Positions 43,725 through 53,183 of a stretch of DNA of 64,000 nt are shown here, piece after piece. The DNA comes from Pseudomonas putida (GTDB lineage: Bacteria; Pseudomonadota; Gammaproteobacteria; Pseudomonadales; Pseudomonadaceae), in NCBI GenBank assembly GCA_041071465.1, contig CP163498.1, forward strand, positions 6,032,001-6,096,000, written 5' to 3'. Within the stretch, counting starts at the first letter, position 1; each line of letters begins with the position of its first letter. A model generated the notes under the pieces. It was not told the DNA's origin. It saw nothing but the letters and a program-made list of their open reading frames with translations, and ran no database searches. Both the position numbers and the translations under genes were made by a program.

Positions 43725-45008
43725 ATGGCTAACACCCCCTACCCCCAGTCCTACTACGCCGCCTCGGCCAACCCGGTGCCGCCACGTCCGGCGCTGCAGG
43801 GTGAGGTGGAAACCGATGTATGCATCATCGGCGCCGGCTACACCGGCCTGTCCAGCGCCCTGTTCCTGCTCGAGAACGGCTTCAAGGTGAGCATCGTCGA
43901 AGCGGCCAAGGTCGGCTTCGGCGCGTCGGGCCGCAACGGCGGCCAGATCGTCAACAGCTATAGCCGCGACATCGACGTCATCGAACGCACCGTTGGCCCC
44001 AAGCAGGCGCAACTGCTGGGCCATATGGCCTTCGAAGGCGGCCGCATCATTCGTGAGCGCGTGGCCAAATACAACATCCAGTGCGACCTGAAAGACGGTG
44101 GCGTGTTCGCCGCCATCACCAGCAAGCAGATGGGCCACCTGGAGTCGCAAAAGCGCCTGTGGGAACGTTTTGGCCACAATCAGCTGGAGCTGATGGACCA
44201 GAAGCGCATCCGCGAAGTGGTTGCCTGTGACAGTTACGTCGGCGGCATGCTCGACATGAGCGGCGGCCACATCCACCCATTGAACCTGGCCTTGGGCGAA
44301 GCGGCTGCAGTCGAGTCGCTGGGTGGCATCATCTATGAACAAACCCCGGCGGTACGCATCGAACGTGGTGCCAACCCGGTCGTTCACACCCCGCAGGGCA
44401 AAGTCCGCGCCAAGTTCATCATCGTTGCCGGCAACGCCTACCTGGGCAACCTGGTGCCAGAGCTGGCCGCCAAGTCCATGCCATGCGGCACCCAGGTGAT
44501 CACCACCGAGCCGCTGGGCGAAGAACTGGCACGCACCCTGCTGCCGCAGGACTACTGCGTCGAGGACTGCAACTACCTGCTCGACTACTACCGCCTGACC
44601 AGCGACAAGCGCCTGATCTTCGGCGGTGGCGTGGTGTACGGCGCGCGTGACCCGGCCAACATCGAGGCGATCATCCGTCCGAAGATGCTCAAGGCCTTCC
44701 CGCAGCTGAAGAACGTGAAGATCGATTACGCCTGGACCGGCAACTTCCTGCTGACCCTGTCGCGCCTGCCACAGGTTGGCCGTATCGGCGACAACATCTA
44801 TTACTCGCAGGGTTGCTCGGGCCACGGCGTGACCTACACCCACCTGGCGGGCAAGGTACTGGCCGAAGCCCTGCGCGGCCAGGCGGAGCGTTTCGACGCC
44901 TTCGCCGGCCTGCCGCACTACCCATTCCCGGGTGGCCAGATGCTGCGCGTGCCGTTCAGCGCCATCGGTGCCTGGTACTACAGCCTGCGCGATCGTCTGG
45001 GCTTCTGA
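43725..45008 (+). CDS. Gamma-glutamylputrescine oxidase-like FAD oxidoreductase
   Basis: A 427-residue DAO-family flavoenzyme: FAD motif VCIIGAGYTGLSSALFLLENG at residues about 32-52, then FGASGRNGGQIVNSYSRD, and YYSQGCSGHGVTYTHLAGK near the C terminus. This pattern is PuuB-like; PuuB oxidises gamma-glutamylputrescine in polyamine breakdown. No other puu gene is next to it, so the substrate is only inferred. It is transcribed alone, away from the tRNA genes. It is a distant paralogue of the oxidase at 25984. Confidence 0.88.
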   Translation: MANTPYPQSYYAASANPVPPRPALQGEVETDVCIIGAGYTGLSSALFLLENGFKVSIVEAAKVGFGASGRNGGQIVNSYSRDIDVIERTVGPKQAQLLGHMAFEGGRIIRERVAKYNIQCDLKDGGVFAAITSKQMGHLESQKRLWERFGHNQLELMDQKRIREVVACDSYVGGMLDMSGGHIHPLNLALGEAAAVESLGGIIYEQTPAVRIERGANPVVHTPQGKVRAKFIIVAGNAYLGNLVPELAAKSMPCGTQVITTEPLGEELARTLLPQDYCVEDCNYLLDYYRLTSDKRLIFGGGVVYGARDPANIEAIIRPKMLKAFPQLKNVKIDYAWTGNFLLTLSRLPQVGRIGDNIYYSQGCSGHGVTYTHLAGKVLAEALRGQAERFDAFAGLPHYPFPGGQMLRVPFSAIGAWYYSLRDRLGF

Positions 45009-45016
45009 TGTAAACA

Positions 45017-45122
45017 GGCCTGACCCTATCGCCGGCAAGCCTGCCCCCACAGGAACCGCACCATTTTCGAATGTGCAATTTCTGTGGGGGCAGGCTTGTC
45101 GGCGATAGGGCCGGTTCAGGCC
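45017..45122. repeat. Long inverted repeat, REP-like
   Basis: CTATCGCCGGCAAGCCTGCC and CCCACAG on the left are mirrored by CTGTGGGGGCAGGCTTGTCG and GCGATAGGG on the right, with about 29 bp between. It belongs to a different REP subtype from the CCGCTCCCAC kind, and acts as a shared 3' end for two convergent genes. Confidence 0.82.
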
Positions 45123-45125
45123 ATT

Positions 45126-45803
45126 TCATTTGTTCAGGCTATTCACCGCCTGTTTCGCTGCAACTTCCTGCCCCGCCTTGGCCAGCTCATCGGCAGCCAT
45201 CAACCAGCGCTGGCGATCCACCTGGGCCGGCAATTGTCGCGGTGGCTGCACCAGCACCGCCCAGCTCCCCTGCTTCGCCCACGCCGAGGCAAACTCATCG
45301 AATGCCATCACCTGCCGCCGGTGCATGCCCGAGCGCAACAACACCCGCTGCTTGTAACGGTCATAACCGATCAGCACCGCATAACGCGGCTCACCCCACC
45401 AGGCCGAACCTTCCTCGTAACGCAGCAGCACTGGGTTGCCCGCCGCCACTTGGGTCAACAGCGCGTCCAGTTGTTTGTCCAGCGGGTATACCACCATGCC
45501 GTAGTCCCGCGCCACGCGGGGGATACCGGTATCCAGCGCTTCGGCGCCCTGGGGCAGGTTCAACGGTTTGTCCAGAAGCCCCGGTGTGATCGGAGCCCCC
45601 TGTTGCGACAGCACGGCCGCCAGTGCCATAGCCCCGCTGTGGTTGGCGTTGCCACGGTAGAACGGCACGCTGCTGATCTCCACTCGCTGAGGCAAGCCCT
45701 TGAGGTTGGCAGGCGGTGCGCTGGCACAACCGGCCAGGGTGGCAGCCATCAGACAGGCGGCCAGCAGCCGTCGGTAGGCGGTTTTGACGGAATGTTGCTC
45801 CAT
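45126..45803 (-). CDS. Lipoprotein with degenerate C39 peptidase-like domain
   Basis: A 225-residue lipoprotein (lipobox TLAGC, residue about 25). After it comes a papain-like C39 fold: VEISSVPFYRGNANHSGAMALAAVL, LLTQVAAGNPVLLRYEE, PRYAVLIGYDRYKQRVLLRSG. In active relatives the first motif is Q-C-G-P and the second H-Y-A-V. Here Cys is replaced by Ser (HSGA) and the His by Arg. The catalytic triad therefore looks lost, making this a probable pseudo-enzyme that binds peptide or structures the envelope. The start at 45803 gives a normal lipoprotein signal. Confidence 0.78.
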   Translation of the reverse strand: MEQHSVKTAYRRLLAACLMAATLAGCASAPPANLKGLPQRVEISSVPFYRGNANHSGAMALAAVLSQQGAPITPGLLDKPLNLPQGAEALDTGIPRVARDYGMVVYPLDKQLDALLTQVAAGNPVLLRYEEGSAWWGEPRYAVLIGYDRYKQRVLLRSGMHRRQVMAFDEFASAWAKQGSWAVLVQPPRQLPAQVDRQRWLMAADELAKAGQEVAAKQAVNSLNK

Positions 45804-46026
45804 GGACACTCGCTTGTTCCAACGCCAGGCAGGCAGCGCCCGGCTCTGGCCACCGATCATAGGTCCGACAGCGGCGCGGGTATAGTCCGACAACGGCTTA
45901 GAGCGAATCGGCCCCAGAGATAGACCTTTGTTCGATGGAACGTCACAGGCGAAGGGCTAGACTAAAGCAGTGTCTGGAAGGCAAGCGCTGGCCAATCGAA
46001 GGCTTGCCGTAGAGATGGAGGCACAG

Positions 46027-46206
46027 ATGAGCCTGACCATGGCAATTCTCATGCTGGTAGGCATGTGGCTAAGCGTTGCAGCCGCCATGCTGTGGGGTGT
46101 ACTGCGCATTGTGCGGCGTCATGCACAACATCACCACCTGCCACCGCAGCCCCTGGCCAAGCCACAGCCAATAAGGCGGGCGCGGCGGCATGCCGGGGTG
46201 CACTGA
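46027..46206 (+). CDS. Small single-pass membrane protein
   Basis: A 59-residue protein: one membrane helix at residues about 4-24 (ILMLVGMWLSVAAAMLWGVL), then a basic, histidine- and proline-rich cytoplasmic tail. GGAGG lies 5 nt before the ATG at 46027, fixing the start. Family unknown to me. It is convergent with terC, separated by a hairpin (CATTCGCGG...CCGGCGAATG, near 46227-46250). Confidence 0.65.
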   Translation: MSLTMAILMLVGMWLSVAAAMLWGVLRIVRRHAQHHHLPPQPLAKPQPIRRARRHAGVH

Positions 46207-46274
46207 CCTCAAAATTTACTAAAGCCCATTCGCGGGCTTGCCGGCGAATGGGCGCAATGCGCCCCGCTTTTATA

Positions 46275-47027
46275 TCAACCTTCAGCTGCCTCACGCTTCA
46301 AACGCGCCCGACGCGCCAGGATGTTGAGGATCTCGATAGCCGTCGAGAACGCCATGGCGGCATACACATAACCCTTCGGTACATGAGCGCCAAACCCTTC
46401 GGCGATCAGCGTCATACCGATCATGATCAGGAAGCCCAGGGCCAGCATCACGACGGTCGGGTTGTCGTTGATGAAGTTGGCCAGCGGGTCGGCGGCCACC
46501 ATCATTACGATCACCGCAGTGATCACGGCAATGATCATGATCGGCAGGTGCTCGGTCATACCCACGGCGGTGATGATGCTGTCGACCGAGAAGACGATGT
46601 CCAGCAGCAGGATCTGGAAGATTGCCGCAGCAAAGCCCAGGGTAACGGTCGAGCCAACCTTGGCTTCTTCCTTGGCACCGTGCGGGTCGACGCTTTCGTG
46701 AATCTCCTTGGTCGCCTTCCACAGCAGGAACAGGCCACCGGCAATCAGGATCACATCCTTCCACGAGAAGGCGTTGCCGAACACTTCGAACACCGGGTCG
46801 GTCAACTGGACGATCCAGGCCACCGTGCTGAGCAAGGCCAGGCGCATGACCAAGGCCATGCTGATGCCGATACGCCGTGCCTTGGAGCGGTACTCCACCG
46901 GCAGCTTGTTGGTCAGGATCGAGATGAAGATCAGGTTGTCGATACCCAGTACAACTTCCATGGCCACCAGCGTAGCCAGGGCAACCCAGGCGGTAGGGCT
47001 AGCGGCGAGTTCCAGCAAATATTCCAT
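46275..47027 (-). CDS. TerC-family integral membrane protein
   Basis: A 250-residue membrane protein with about seven helices and the two TerC acidic motifs: [20 protein letters not shown] near residue 24 and [20 protein letters not shown] near 140. TerC/YgdQ/Alx proteins move metal ions such as manganese, partly by riboswitch control; no yybP-type element is seen upstream here. A small lipoprotein gene lies 28 bp upstream on the same strand. Role in metal handling is a family inference. Confidence 0.9.
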   Translation of the reverse strand: MEYLLELAASPTAWVALATLVAMEVVLGIDNLIFISILTNKLPVEYRSKARRIGISMALVMRLALLSTVAWIVQLTDPVFEVFGNAFSWKDVILIAGGLFLLWKATKEIHESVDPHGAKEEAKVGSTVTLGFAAAIFQILLLDIVFSVDSIITAVGMTEHLPIMIIAVITAVIVMMVAADPLANFINDNPTVVMLALGFLIMIGMTLIAEGFGAHVPKGYVYAAMAFSTAIEILNILARRARLKREAAEG

Positions 47028-47055
47028 TGTTCAGATCCTGCAGCGGCGGTTGGGG

Positions 47056-47295
47056 TCAAATGTCCTGGGTTTGTTCTTTTTTCTCGGCATCCTTGGGCTT
47101 CTGCCCTTCGCTGCCGATGGCATCGCTCAACGCCTGCTGGGCAGCCTTGTTGGTATCGTCGATGGCCTGCTTGGCCGACTGCGCGGCCTGGTCGAGCATC
47201 TGCTGGGCAGATTTCTCGGCCTGGTCGCAACCTGCCAGGGTGAACAGGGCCAAGGCCAGCACCAACGGGGTGCCGATGGATTTGAGTTGCAGCAT
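47056..47295 (-). CDS. Small helical lipoprotein
   Basis: A 79-residue lipoprotein: signal MLQLKSIGTPLVLALALFTL, lipobox LAGC near residue 22, then an amphipathic alanine- and glutamine-rich helix (AEKSAQQMLDQAAQSAKQAI) and an acidic, charged tail. It may form coiled coils. I chose 47295, which starts with the signal; the upstream extension has no sense. It shares its strand with terC 28 bp downstream. Function unknown. Confidence 0.75.
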   Translation of the reverse strand: MLQLKSIGTPLVLALALFTLAGCDQAEKSAQQMLDQAAQSAKQAIDDTNKAAQQALSDAIGSEGQKPKDAEKKEQTQDI

Positions 47296-47425
47296 GGTGT
47301 CCTCGCTTGAAAATTCCGGCGGCGCATGGCGCCTGATGCCGTGCATTCTAGAGACGCCGATAGTTCAGTAAAATTCGTATTTTCATGACGTATACTTCGG
47401 TTTTTACGAATCGGGACGACCAACG

Positions 47426-48318
47426 GTGCTCAATTATCGCCAGCTGCATTACTTCTGGGCCGTGGCCAAGACTGGCAGCATCACCCGTGCCAGCCAACAG
47501 CTGAACCTCACACCGCAAACCATCAGCGGGCAGATCACCCTGTTCGAGCAAACCTACGGCCTGGAACTGTTCCAGCGCGCCGGACGCCAGCTTGAGCTGA
47601 CCGAAACCGGCCGCCAGGCGCTGGTGTACGCCGAGCAGATGTTCCAGATCGGCGGCGAGCTGGAAGCCCTGCTGCGGGCCGGCCCCCAAGAGCAGATCCT
47701 GTTCCGCGTTGGGGTAGCCGACGTGGTCCCCAAATCCATCGTCTACCGCTTGCTGGCACCTACCATGGAACTGGACGAGGTGCTGCGCATCAACTGCCGC
47801 GAAGACAAACTTGAACGGCTGCTGGCAGACCTGGCCATCCAGCGCCTGGACCTTGTGATTTCCGACAGCCCCATGCCCAGCCACCTGGACATCAAAGGTT
47901 ACAGCCAGAAGCTCGGCGAATGCGGGCTGAGCTTTTCGCCACCCCTGCACTGGCGCAACGGCTGGACGGCCCTTTTCCGGCCTGCTTGCAGGATGCGCCG
48001 CTGCTTGTTCCAGGCCAGGAAACCGTGGTGCGCAGCCGCCTGCTGCGGTGGCTGGGCGAACAGCAGGTGCAGCCTCGGATCGTGGGGGAGTTCGATGACA
48101 GTGCCTTGATGCAGGCGTTCGGGCAGTCGGGTAGCGGCATTTTCGTTGCCCCCAGCGTTATCGCCGAAGAGGTGTGCCGCCAGTATGGCGTGCAGTTGAT
48201 CGGCCAGACCGAAGCCGTACACGAGTCGTTCTATGCCATTTCGGTGGAGCGCAAGGTCAAGCACCCAGGGATCGTGGCGATTACCGAGGGGGCGCGGCGG
48301 GAGTTGTTTCATTGGTGA
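47426..48318 (+). pseudogene. nhaR: NhaR-type LysR regulator with one-base frameshift
   Basis: The first 170 residues contain the NhaR helix-turn-helix MLNYRQLHYFWAVAKTGSITRAS and part of the effector domain up to GECGLSF. The rest is in another frame, FATPALAQRLDGPFP to the end ELFHW. The break is a T run at 47933-47936 (CTTTTCGCC); one extra T restores SFFATPALAQRL and a 297-residue protein of normal length. NhaR activates Na+/H+ antiporter or other ion-response genes. Start codon is GTG. As with the other broken genes here, an error in the run length is likely. Confidence 0.85.
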
Positions 48319-48389
48319 GGCGCTCGGAGCAGCCCTACAAGCCGCTATGGTAAAGTCCGCCCTTTCCAGATTCCGAGATACCGCTGCAC

Positions 48390-49601
48390 ATGACCCCCCT
48401 CCTCCGTTTCCTCAACCGCACCAGCCTGGTCACGCAGATCGTCATCGGTTTGCTCGCCGGCATCGCCCTTGCGCTGCTGGCACCTGCCATCGCCCGCGAC
48501 CTGGCTTTCCTCGGCAAGGTATTCGTCAGCGCCCTGAAAGCGGTTGCGCCCGTGCTGGTGTTCATCCTGGTCATGGCTTCGATCGCCAACCATCGTCACG
48601 GCCAGGAAACCCACATTCGCCCGATCCTCTGGTTGTACCTGCTGGGCACCTTTGCCGCAGCGGTGGTGGCCGTGGTCGCCAGCATGCTGTTCCCGTCGCA
48701 CCTGGTGCTGAGCACGGGCGAGGCCACGCTGAGCGCACCAGGCGGCATTACCGAGGTGATGCAGAACCTGGTGCTGAGCGCGGTCGACAACCCGGTCAAT
48801 GCCCTGCTCAACGCCAACTTCATCGGCATACTCACCTGGGCCATCGGCCTGGGCGTGGCCCTGCGTCATGCCGGCGAAACCACCCGTACCGTAGTAGACG
48901 ACCTGTCCAATGGCGTGACCTTGATCGTGCGCATGGTCATCCGTTTCGCCCCGCTGGGCATCTTTGGGCTGGTCAGCTCCACCCTGGCCCAGTCAGGCCT
49001 GAACGCGCTGCTCGGCTACCTGCACCTGCTGGCGGTACTGATCGGCTGCATGCTGTTCGTGGCGCTGGTGATGAACCCACTCATCGTGTTCTGGAAGATC
49101 CGCCGCAACCCTTACCCACTGACGCTGCTGTGCCTGCGCGAAAGCGGCATTACCGCATTCTTCACCCGCAGCTCGGCCGCCAACATTCCGGTCAACCTGG
49201 CATTGTCGGAACGCCTTGGCCTGCATGAAGACACCTATTCGGTGTCGATCCCGCTGGGCGCGACCATCAACATGGCCGGTGCGGCGATCACCATTACCGT
49301 ACTGACCCTGGCCGCCGTGCATACCTTGGGCATCCCGGTGGACCTGCCAACTGCCGTGCTGCTCAGCGTGGTGGCGGCGGTGTGCGCCTGCGGTGCCTCG
49401 GGCGTGGCTGGGGGCTCGCTGCTACTGATTCCACTGGCATGCAGCCTGTTTGGCATCCCCAGCGAAATTGCCATGCAGGTGGTGGCGGTAGGCTTCATTA
49501 TCGGCGTGCTGCAGGATTCGGCCGAAACGGCGCTGAATTCTTCGACCGATGTGCTGTTCACTGCGGCGGCCTGCCTGGCCGAAGAGCGGCGCAACCCTTG
49601 A
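48390..49601 (+). CDS. sstT: Na+/serine-threonine symporter
   Basis: A 403-residue dicarboxylate/amino acid:cation symporter family protein. Diagnostic parts are the N-terminal [19 protein letters not shown], the serine-rich re-entrant loop [15 protein letters not shown], and the substrate-binding region [20 protein letters not shown]. It imports serine and threonine with sodium. It follows nhaR by 71 bp on the same strand, though nothing shows that NhaR controls it. Length is normal. Confidence 0.93.
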   Translation: MTPLLRFLNRTSLVTQIVIGLLAGIALALLAPAIARDLAFLGKVFVSALKAVAPVLVFILVMASIANHRHGQETHIRPILWLYLLGTFAAAVVAVVASMLFPSHLVLSTGEATLSAPGGITEVMQNLVLSAVDNPVNALLNANFIGILTWAIGLGVALRHAGETTRTVVDDLSNGVTLIVRMVIRFAPLGIFGLVSSTLAQSGLNALLGYLHLLAVLIGCMLFVALVMNPLIVFWKIRRNPYPLTLLCLRESGITAFFTRSSAANIPVNLALSERLGLHEDTYSVSIPLGATINMAGAAITITVLTLAAVHTLGIPVDLPTAVLLSVVAAVCACGASGVAGGSLLLIPLACSLFGIPSEIAMQVVAVGFIIGVLQDSAETALNSSTDVLFTAAACLAEERRNP

Positions 49602-49689
49602 GATTGCCGGGGCCGCTGTGCGGCCCCAATTGCCTTACACGGTGGCATTACCTACCCTAGTGGCCTTTCCCCAGTAATGAGACAGGGCC

Positions 49690-50337
49690 ATGTCAGAACA
49701 CGAAACCGCCGGTGTTGGCCGCTTCAACAGCGTTGAGATCCGCATTCTCGGTTCGCTGATCGAAAAGCAGGCCACCAGCCCGGAAAGCTACCCGCTGACC
49801 CTCAATGCCCTGGTCCTGGCCTGCAACCAGAAGACCAGCCGCGAACCTGTGATGAACCTCACCCAAGGCCAGGTTGGCCAAGCCCTGCGTGCGCTTGAAG
49901 GGCAGGACCTGACCCGCTTGCAGATGGGCAGCCGTGCCGACCGCTGGGAACAGCGGGTAGACAAGGCACTGGAGCTGGTGCCCGCACAGCTGGTACTGAT
50001 GGGCCTGATGTTCCTGCGCGGCCCGCAAACGCTCAACGAACTGCTGACCCGCAGCAACCGCCTGCACGACTTCGACGACACCGAGCAGATTCAGCATCAG
50101 CTGGAGCGCCTGATCTCGCGGGACCTGGCCTTGCACCTGCCGCGTCAGGCCGGCCAGCGTGAGGACCGCTACACCCACGCCTTGGGCGACCCGGCGGAAA
50201 TCGAGGCGATCCTCGCTGCACGCCAGCAGGAAGGTGGCGCACGCAGCAGTGGCGCCAGTGTGTCGGAAGAACGCATCGAAGCCCTCGAAGCACGCATTGC
50301 AGCGCTGGAAGCACGGCTGGCCGAGCTGGAAGGCTGA
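49690..50337 (+). CDS. yceH: YceH/DUF480-family protein
   Basis: A 215-residue protein with the DUF480 double winged-helix domain, starting at [23 protein letters not shown] and containing [16 protein letters not shown]. The C terminus is a short coiled coil ([23 protein letters not shown]), with clear heptads. It is conserved in proteobacteria, and its function is not established. It stands alone between sstT and a small convergent gene. Confidence 0.92.
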   Translation: MSEHETAGVGRFNSVEIRILGSLIEKQATSPESYPLTLNALVLACNQKTSREPVMNLTQGQVGQALRALEGQDLTRLQMGSRADRWEQRVDKALELVPAQLVLMGLMFLRGPQTLNELLTRSNRLHDFDDTEQIQHQLERLISRDLALHLPRQAGQREDRYTHALGDPAEIEAILAARQQEGGARSSGASVSEERIEALEARIAALEARLAELEG

Positions 50338-50341
50338 GCCT

Positions 50342-50531
50342 TCACGGCTCGGGGTCGGGGAAGTTGCGGCAGCTCTTGCGCTCGGCCAGCTCCCGGTCAC
50401 TGGGGCGCTGGTCGACGAACACGGTGCGCCCGTCGGCGTAGATTTCCAGGTAGCCCCAGTGCAGGTCCTGCTCTTTCTGCCCGGGCTTGGGGGGGGACTA
50501 GCCACCAGGGTTCGCGGCTGATCAGGGTCAT
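50342..50531 (-). pseudogene. 62-residue conserved-looking protein, frame broken by G run
   Basis: An ATG at 50531 with AGGAG 8 nt upstream starts MTLISREPWWLVPP. An eight-base G run at 50489-50496 then shifts the frame. Removing one base gives PGQKEQDLHWGYLEIYADG followed by RTVFVDQRPSDRELAER and a natural stop at 50342, 62 residues in all. This has the look of a real short protein. In contrast to the other four cases the run is one base too long. I recognise no function. Confidence 0.68.
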
Positions 50532-50591
50532 GTTCAAGCTCCTGAGGGTGTCTGCACTAATCATAGACACCCTCAGTTTCTGCTTTGCTTG

Positions 50592-50692
50592 TGCCGGCCC
50601 TTTCGCGGCTAAAGCCGCTCCCACAGGGACCGCACAGCATTCAAAATCTGTGCAGTACCTGTGGGAGCGGCTTTAGCCGCGAAAGGGCCGGT
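50592..50692. repeat. Inverted pair of REP elements
   Basis: GCCGGCCCTTTCGCGGCTAA followed by AGCCGCTCCCACAG is exactly mirrored by CTGTGGGAGCGGC... to ...AAAGGGCCGG, with about 32 bp between. It is located just downstream of ahpF and serves as its 3' end. Confidence 0.9.
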
Positions 50693-50698
50693 ACAGGC

Positions 50699-52264
50699 TT
50701 ACGCCGGCGCCGAAGTGCGAATCAGGTGGTCGAAGGCCGCCAGCGAAGCCTTGGCCCCCTCACCCACCGCAATCACGATCTGCTTGTACGGCACGGTCGT
50801 CACGTCACCCGCTGCAAACACACCCGGGATACTGGTCTGGCCCTTGGCGTCGACGATGATCTCGCCACGCGGCGACAGCTCGACGGTGCCTTTGAGCCAG
50901 TCGGTGTTGGGCAACAGTCCGATCTGCACGAAGATACCTTCCAGCGCCACGTCATGCTGTTCATCGGTGGTGCGGTCCTTGTAGCGCAAGCCAGTCACTT
51001 TCTCGCCATTGCCCAGCACCTCGGTGGTGAGTGCGCTGGTAATGACTTTCACGTTCGGCAAACTGTGCAACTTGCGCTGCAAAACCGCGTCGGCACGCAG
51101 TTGGCTGTCGAACTCGATCAGCGTCACCTGGGCGACGATACCGGCCAGGTCGATGGCCGCCTCCACGCCCGAGTTGCCGCCGCCGATCACCGCTACGCGC
51201 TTGCCCTTGAACAGGGGGCCATCACAGTGCGGGCAGTAGGCCACGCCACGGCCACGGTATTCCTGCTCACCTGGCACGTTCATTTCGCGCCAGCGGGCGC
51301 CGGTGGCCAAGATCACGGTCTTGGCTTTAAGCGAGGCGCCGCCTGCCAGGCGTACTTCGTGCAAGCCACCCTCGCTGGCCGGAATCAACGCTTCGCCGCG
51401 CTGCAGGTTCATGATGTCGACATCGTACTGCTTGACGTGCTCTTCCAGCGCCGTGGCCAGCTTAGGCCCTTCGGTTTCCTGCACCGAGATGAAGTTCTCG
51501 ATGGCCAGGGTGTCGAGCACCTGGCCGCCGAAGCGCTCGGCTGCTGCAACGCCAGTGCGGATGCCTTTACGCGCAGCATAGATGGCAGCAGCGGCGCCAG
51601 CGGGGCCACCGCCGACCACCAGCACGTCGAAGGCGTCCTTGGCGTTGATCTTCTCGGCCTGGCGGGCGCCGGCGCTGGTGTCGATCTTGCCAAGGATTTC
51701 TTCCAGGCCCATGCGGCCCTGGCCAAACACTTCACCGTTCAGGTAGATGCTCGGCACCGCCATGATCTTGCGCGCTTCCACTTCTTCCTGGAACAGCGCA
51801 CCGTCGATGGCCACATGGCGCACGTTGGGGTTGAGCACCGCCATCAGGTTCAACGCCTGGACCACGTCCGGGCAGTTCTGGCACGACAGCGAGAAGTAGG
51901 TTTCGAAGGTGAATTCGCCTTCCAGGGCCTGGATCTGCTCGATCACTTCAGCACTGGCCTTGGATGGGTGGCCGCCGACTTGCAGCAGCGCCAGCACCAG
52001 CGAGGTGAACTCGTGGCCCATGGGGATGCCGGCGAAGCGCAGGCTGATGCTGTCACCCGGGCGGTTCAGCGAGAACGACGGGCGACGGGCATCGGTACCG
52101 TCCGCGCTGAATGTAATGAGGTTCGACAGGCCGGCAATTTCCACCAGCAAGTCATGCAATTCGCGGGACTTCGCGCCGTCGTCGAGGGAGGCAACGATCT
52201 CGATCGGCTGGGTGACCCGCTCCAGGTAGGTTTTCAGTTGCGATTTAAGCGTGGCGTCCAACAT
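50699..52264 (-). CDS. ahpF: Alkyl hydroperoxide reductase subunit F
   Basis: A 521-residue NADH:peroxiredoxin disulphide reductase. N-terminal double thioredoxin-like domain with the redox motif SLSCQNCPD near residue 128; then FAD motif [21 protein letters not shown] and the second CxxC in AYCPHCDG. It reduces AhpC with NADH. The start at 52264 matches the family ([15 protein letters not shown]). It is downstream of ahpC, 124 bp away, with a hairpin between them that may lower its expression. Confidence 0.96.
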   Translation of the reverse strand: MLDATLKSQLKTYLERVTQPIEIVASLDDGAKSRELHDLLVEIAGLSNLITFSADGTDARRPSFSLNRPGDSISLRFAGIPMGHEFTSLVLALLQVGGHPSKASAEVIEQIQALEGEFTFETYFSLSCQNCPDVVQALNLMAVLNPNVRHVAIDGALFQEEVEARKIMAVPSIYLNGEVFGQGRMGLEEILGKIDTSAGARQAEKINAKDAFDVLVVGGGPAGAAAAIYAARKGIRTGVAAAERFGGQVLDTLAIENFISVQETEGPKLATALEEHVKQYDVDIMNLQRGEALIPASEGGLHEVRLAGGASLKAKTVILATGARWREMNVPGEQEYRGRGVAYCPHCDGPLFKGKRVAVIGGGNSGVEAAIDLAGIVAQVTLIEFDSQLRADAVLQRKLHSLPNVKVITSALTTEVLGNGEKVTGLRYKDRTTDEQHDVALEGIFVQIGLLPNTDWLKGTVELSPRGEIIVDAKGQTSIPGVFAAGDVTTVPYKQIVIAVGEGAKASLAAFDHLIRTSAPA

Positions 52265-52295
52265 ACGGGCGATTCCTTTTTCAAAACTCGGATAC

Positions 52296-52327
52296 AAAAA
52301 CGCCCAGGCGAGGTCGCCCGGGCGTTT
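52296..52327 (-). terminator. Hairpin between ahpC and ahpF (attenuator)
   Basis: On the minus strand, AAACGCCCGGGCGACC and TCGCCTGGGCGTTTTTG fold into a stem followed by a T run. It sits after ahpC and before ahpF and can act as a partial terminator, giving more AhpC than AhpF. Confidence 0.75.
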
Positions 52328-52388
52328 GACGGGGCGGTAACAACTTCAGCTTTGGCGGCTGACTACCGCCCGCGACTGGCTCACAGTC

Positions 52389-52952
52389 TTAGATCTTGCC
52401 GACCAGGTCCAGGGACGGCGCCAGGGTGGCTTCGCCTTCTTTCCACTTGGCCGGGCACACTTCGCCTGGGTGAGCGGCAACGTACTGGGCAGCCTTCACT
52501 TTACGCAGCAGTTCGGCAGCATCGCGGCCTACACCACCGTCGTTCAGTTCGACGATTTTGATCTGGCCTTCCGGGTTGATCACGAAGGTACCGCGATCGG
52601 CCAGGCCGGCTTCTTCGATCAGCACGTCGAAGTTGCGCGAGATGACGTGAGTCGGGTCACCGATCAGCGGGTACTCGATCTTGCCGATGGTGTCCGAAGT
52701 GTCGTGCCAGGCTTTGTGGGTGAAGTGGGTGTCGGTGGACACGCCGTAGATTTCCACGCCCAGCTTCTGGAACTCTGCGTAGTTGTCGGCAAGGTCACCC
52801 AGCTCGGTCGGGCAAACGAAGGTGAAGTCGGCCGGGTAGAAGAACACGACAGACCACTTGCCTTTCAGGTCGGCTTCGCTGACCTGAACGAACTCGCCTT
52901 TGTGGTAGGCGGTGGCGTTGAACGGTTTGACCTGGCTGTTGATGATTGGCAT
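52389..52952 (-). CDS. ahpC: Alkyl hydroperoxide reductase subunit C (peroxiredoxin)
   Basis: A 187-residue typical 2-Cys peroxiredoxin that reduces H2O2 and organic peroxides. The peroxidatic cysteine is in [13 protein letters not shown] (residue about 47) and the resolving cysteine in [10 protein letters not shown] (about 166). Start and length are those of enterobacterial-type AhpC. It precedes ahpF on the same strand. In Pseudomonas such genes are OxyR-regulated; a partial OxyR-like element lies at 53047-53072. Confidence 0.97.
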   Translation of the reverse strand: MPIINSQVKPFNATAYHKGEFVQVSEADLKGKWSVVFFYPADFTFVCPTELGDLADNYAEFQKLGVEIYGVSTDTHFTHKAWHDTSDTIGKIEYPLIGDPTHVISRNFDVLIEEAGLADRGTFVINPEGQIKIVELNDGGVGRDAAELLRKVKAAQYVAAHPGEVCPAKWKEGEATLAPSLDLVGKI

Positions 52953-53140
52953 GAGAGACGCTCCTTCATGGGGTTGGAATCAGTTGATGGATAGAATCCT
53001 AACTAATCATCCCGCTGAAGGCTCATTGGCAAAGCTCATGCTTGCGATTGGTTTTGGCTATAACCGGGGTTAATTAATAGAAGGGAATGGGCTGAGCAAA
53101 GGATTGCGGACCGGCGCGCCGTGACACGGATCGGCACACC

Positions 53141-53173
53141 CCTGCAGGAGCAGCCTTGTGCTGCTCCTGCAGG
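53141..53173. terminator. Perfect hairpin downstream of gor
   Basis: CCTGCAGGAGCAGC and GCTGCTCCTGCAGG form a 14-bp perfect stem with a 5-base loop (CTTGT), 10 bp after the gor stop. No T run; likely an mRNA-end or REP-type element. Confidence 0.7.
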
Positions 53174-53183
53174 CTACGCGTTA

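Noticed and set aside
47920..48318. A separate 132-residue gene downstream of nhaR
   Set aside because: It is the C-terminal half of NhaR in a shifted frame; its apparent start has no independent ribosome site.
50585..52561. 658-codon frame antisense to ahpF
   Set aside because: Begins inside a REP repeat and covers ahpF in reverse; no domain or ribosome site.
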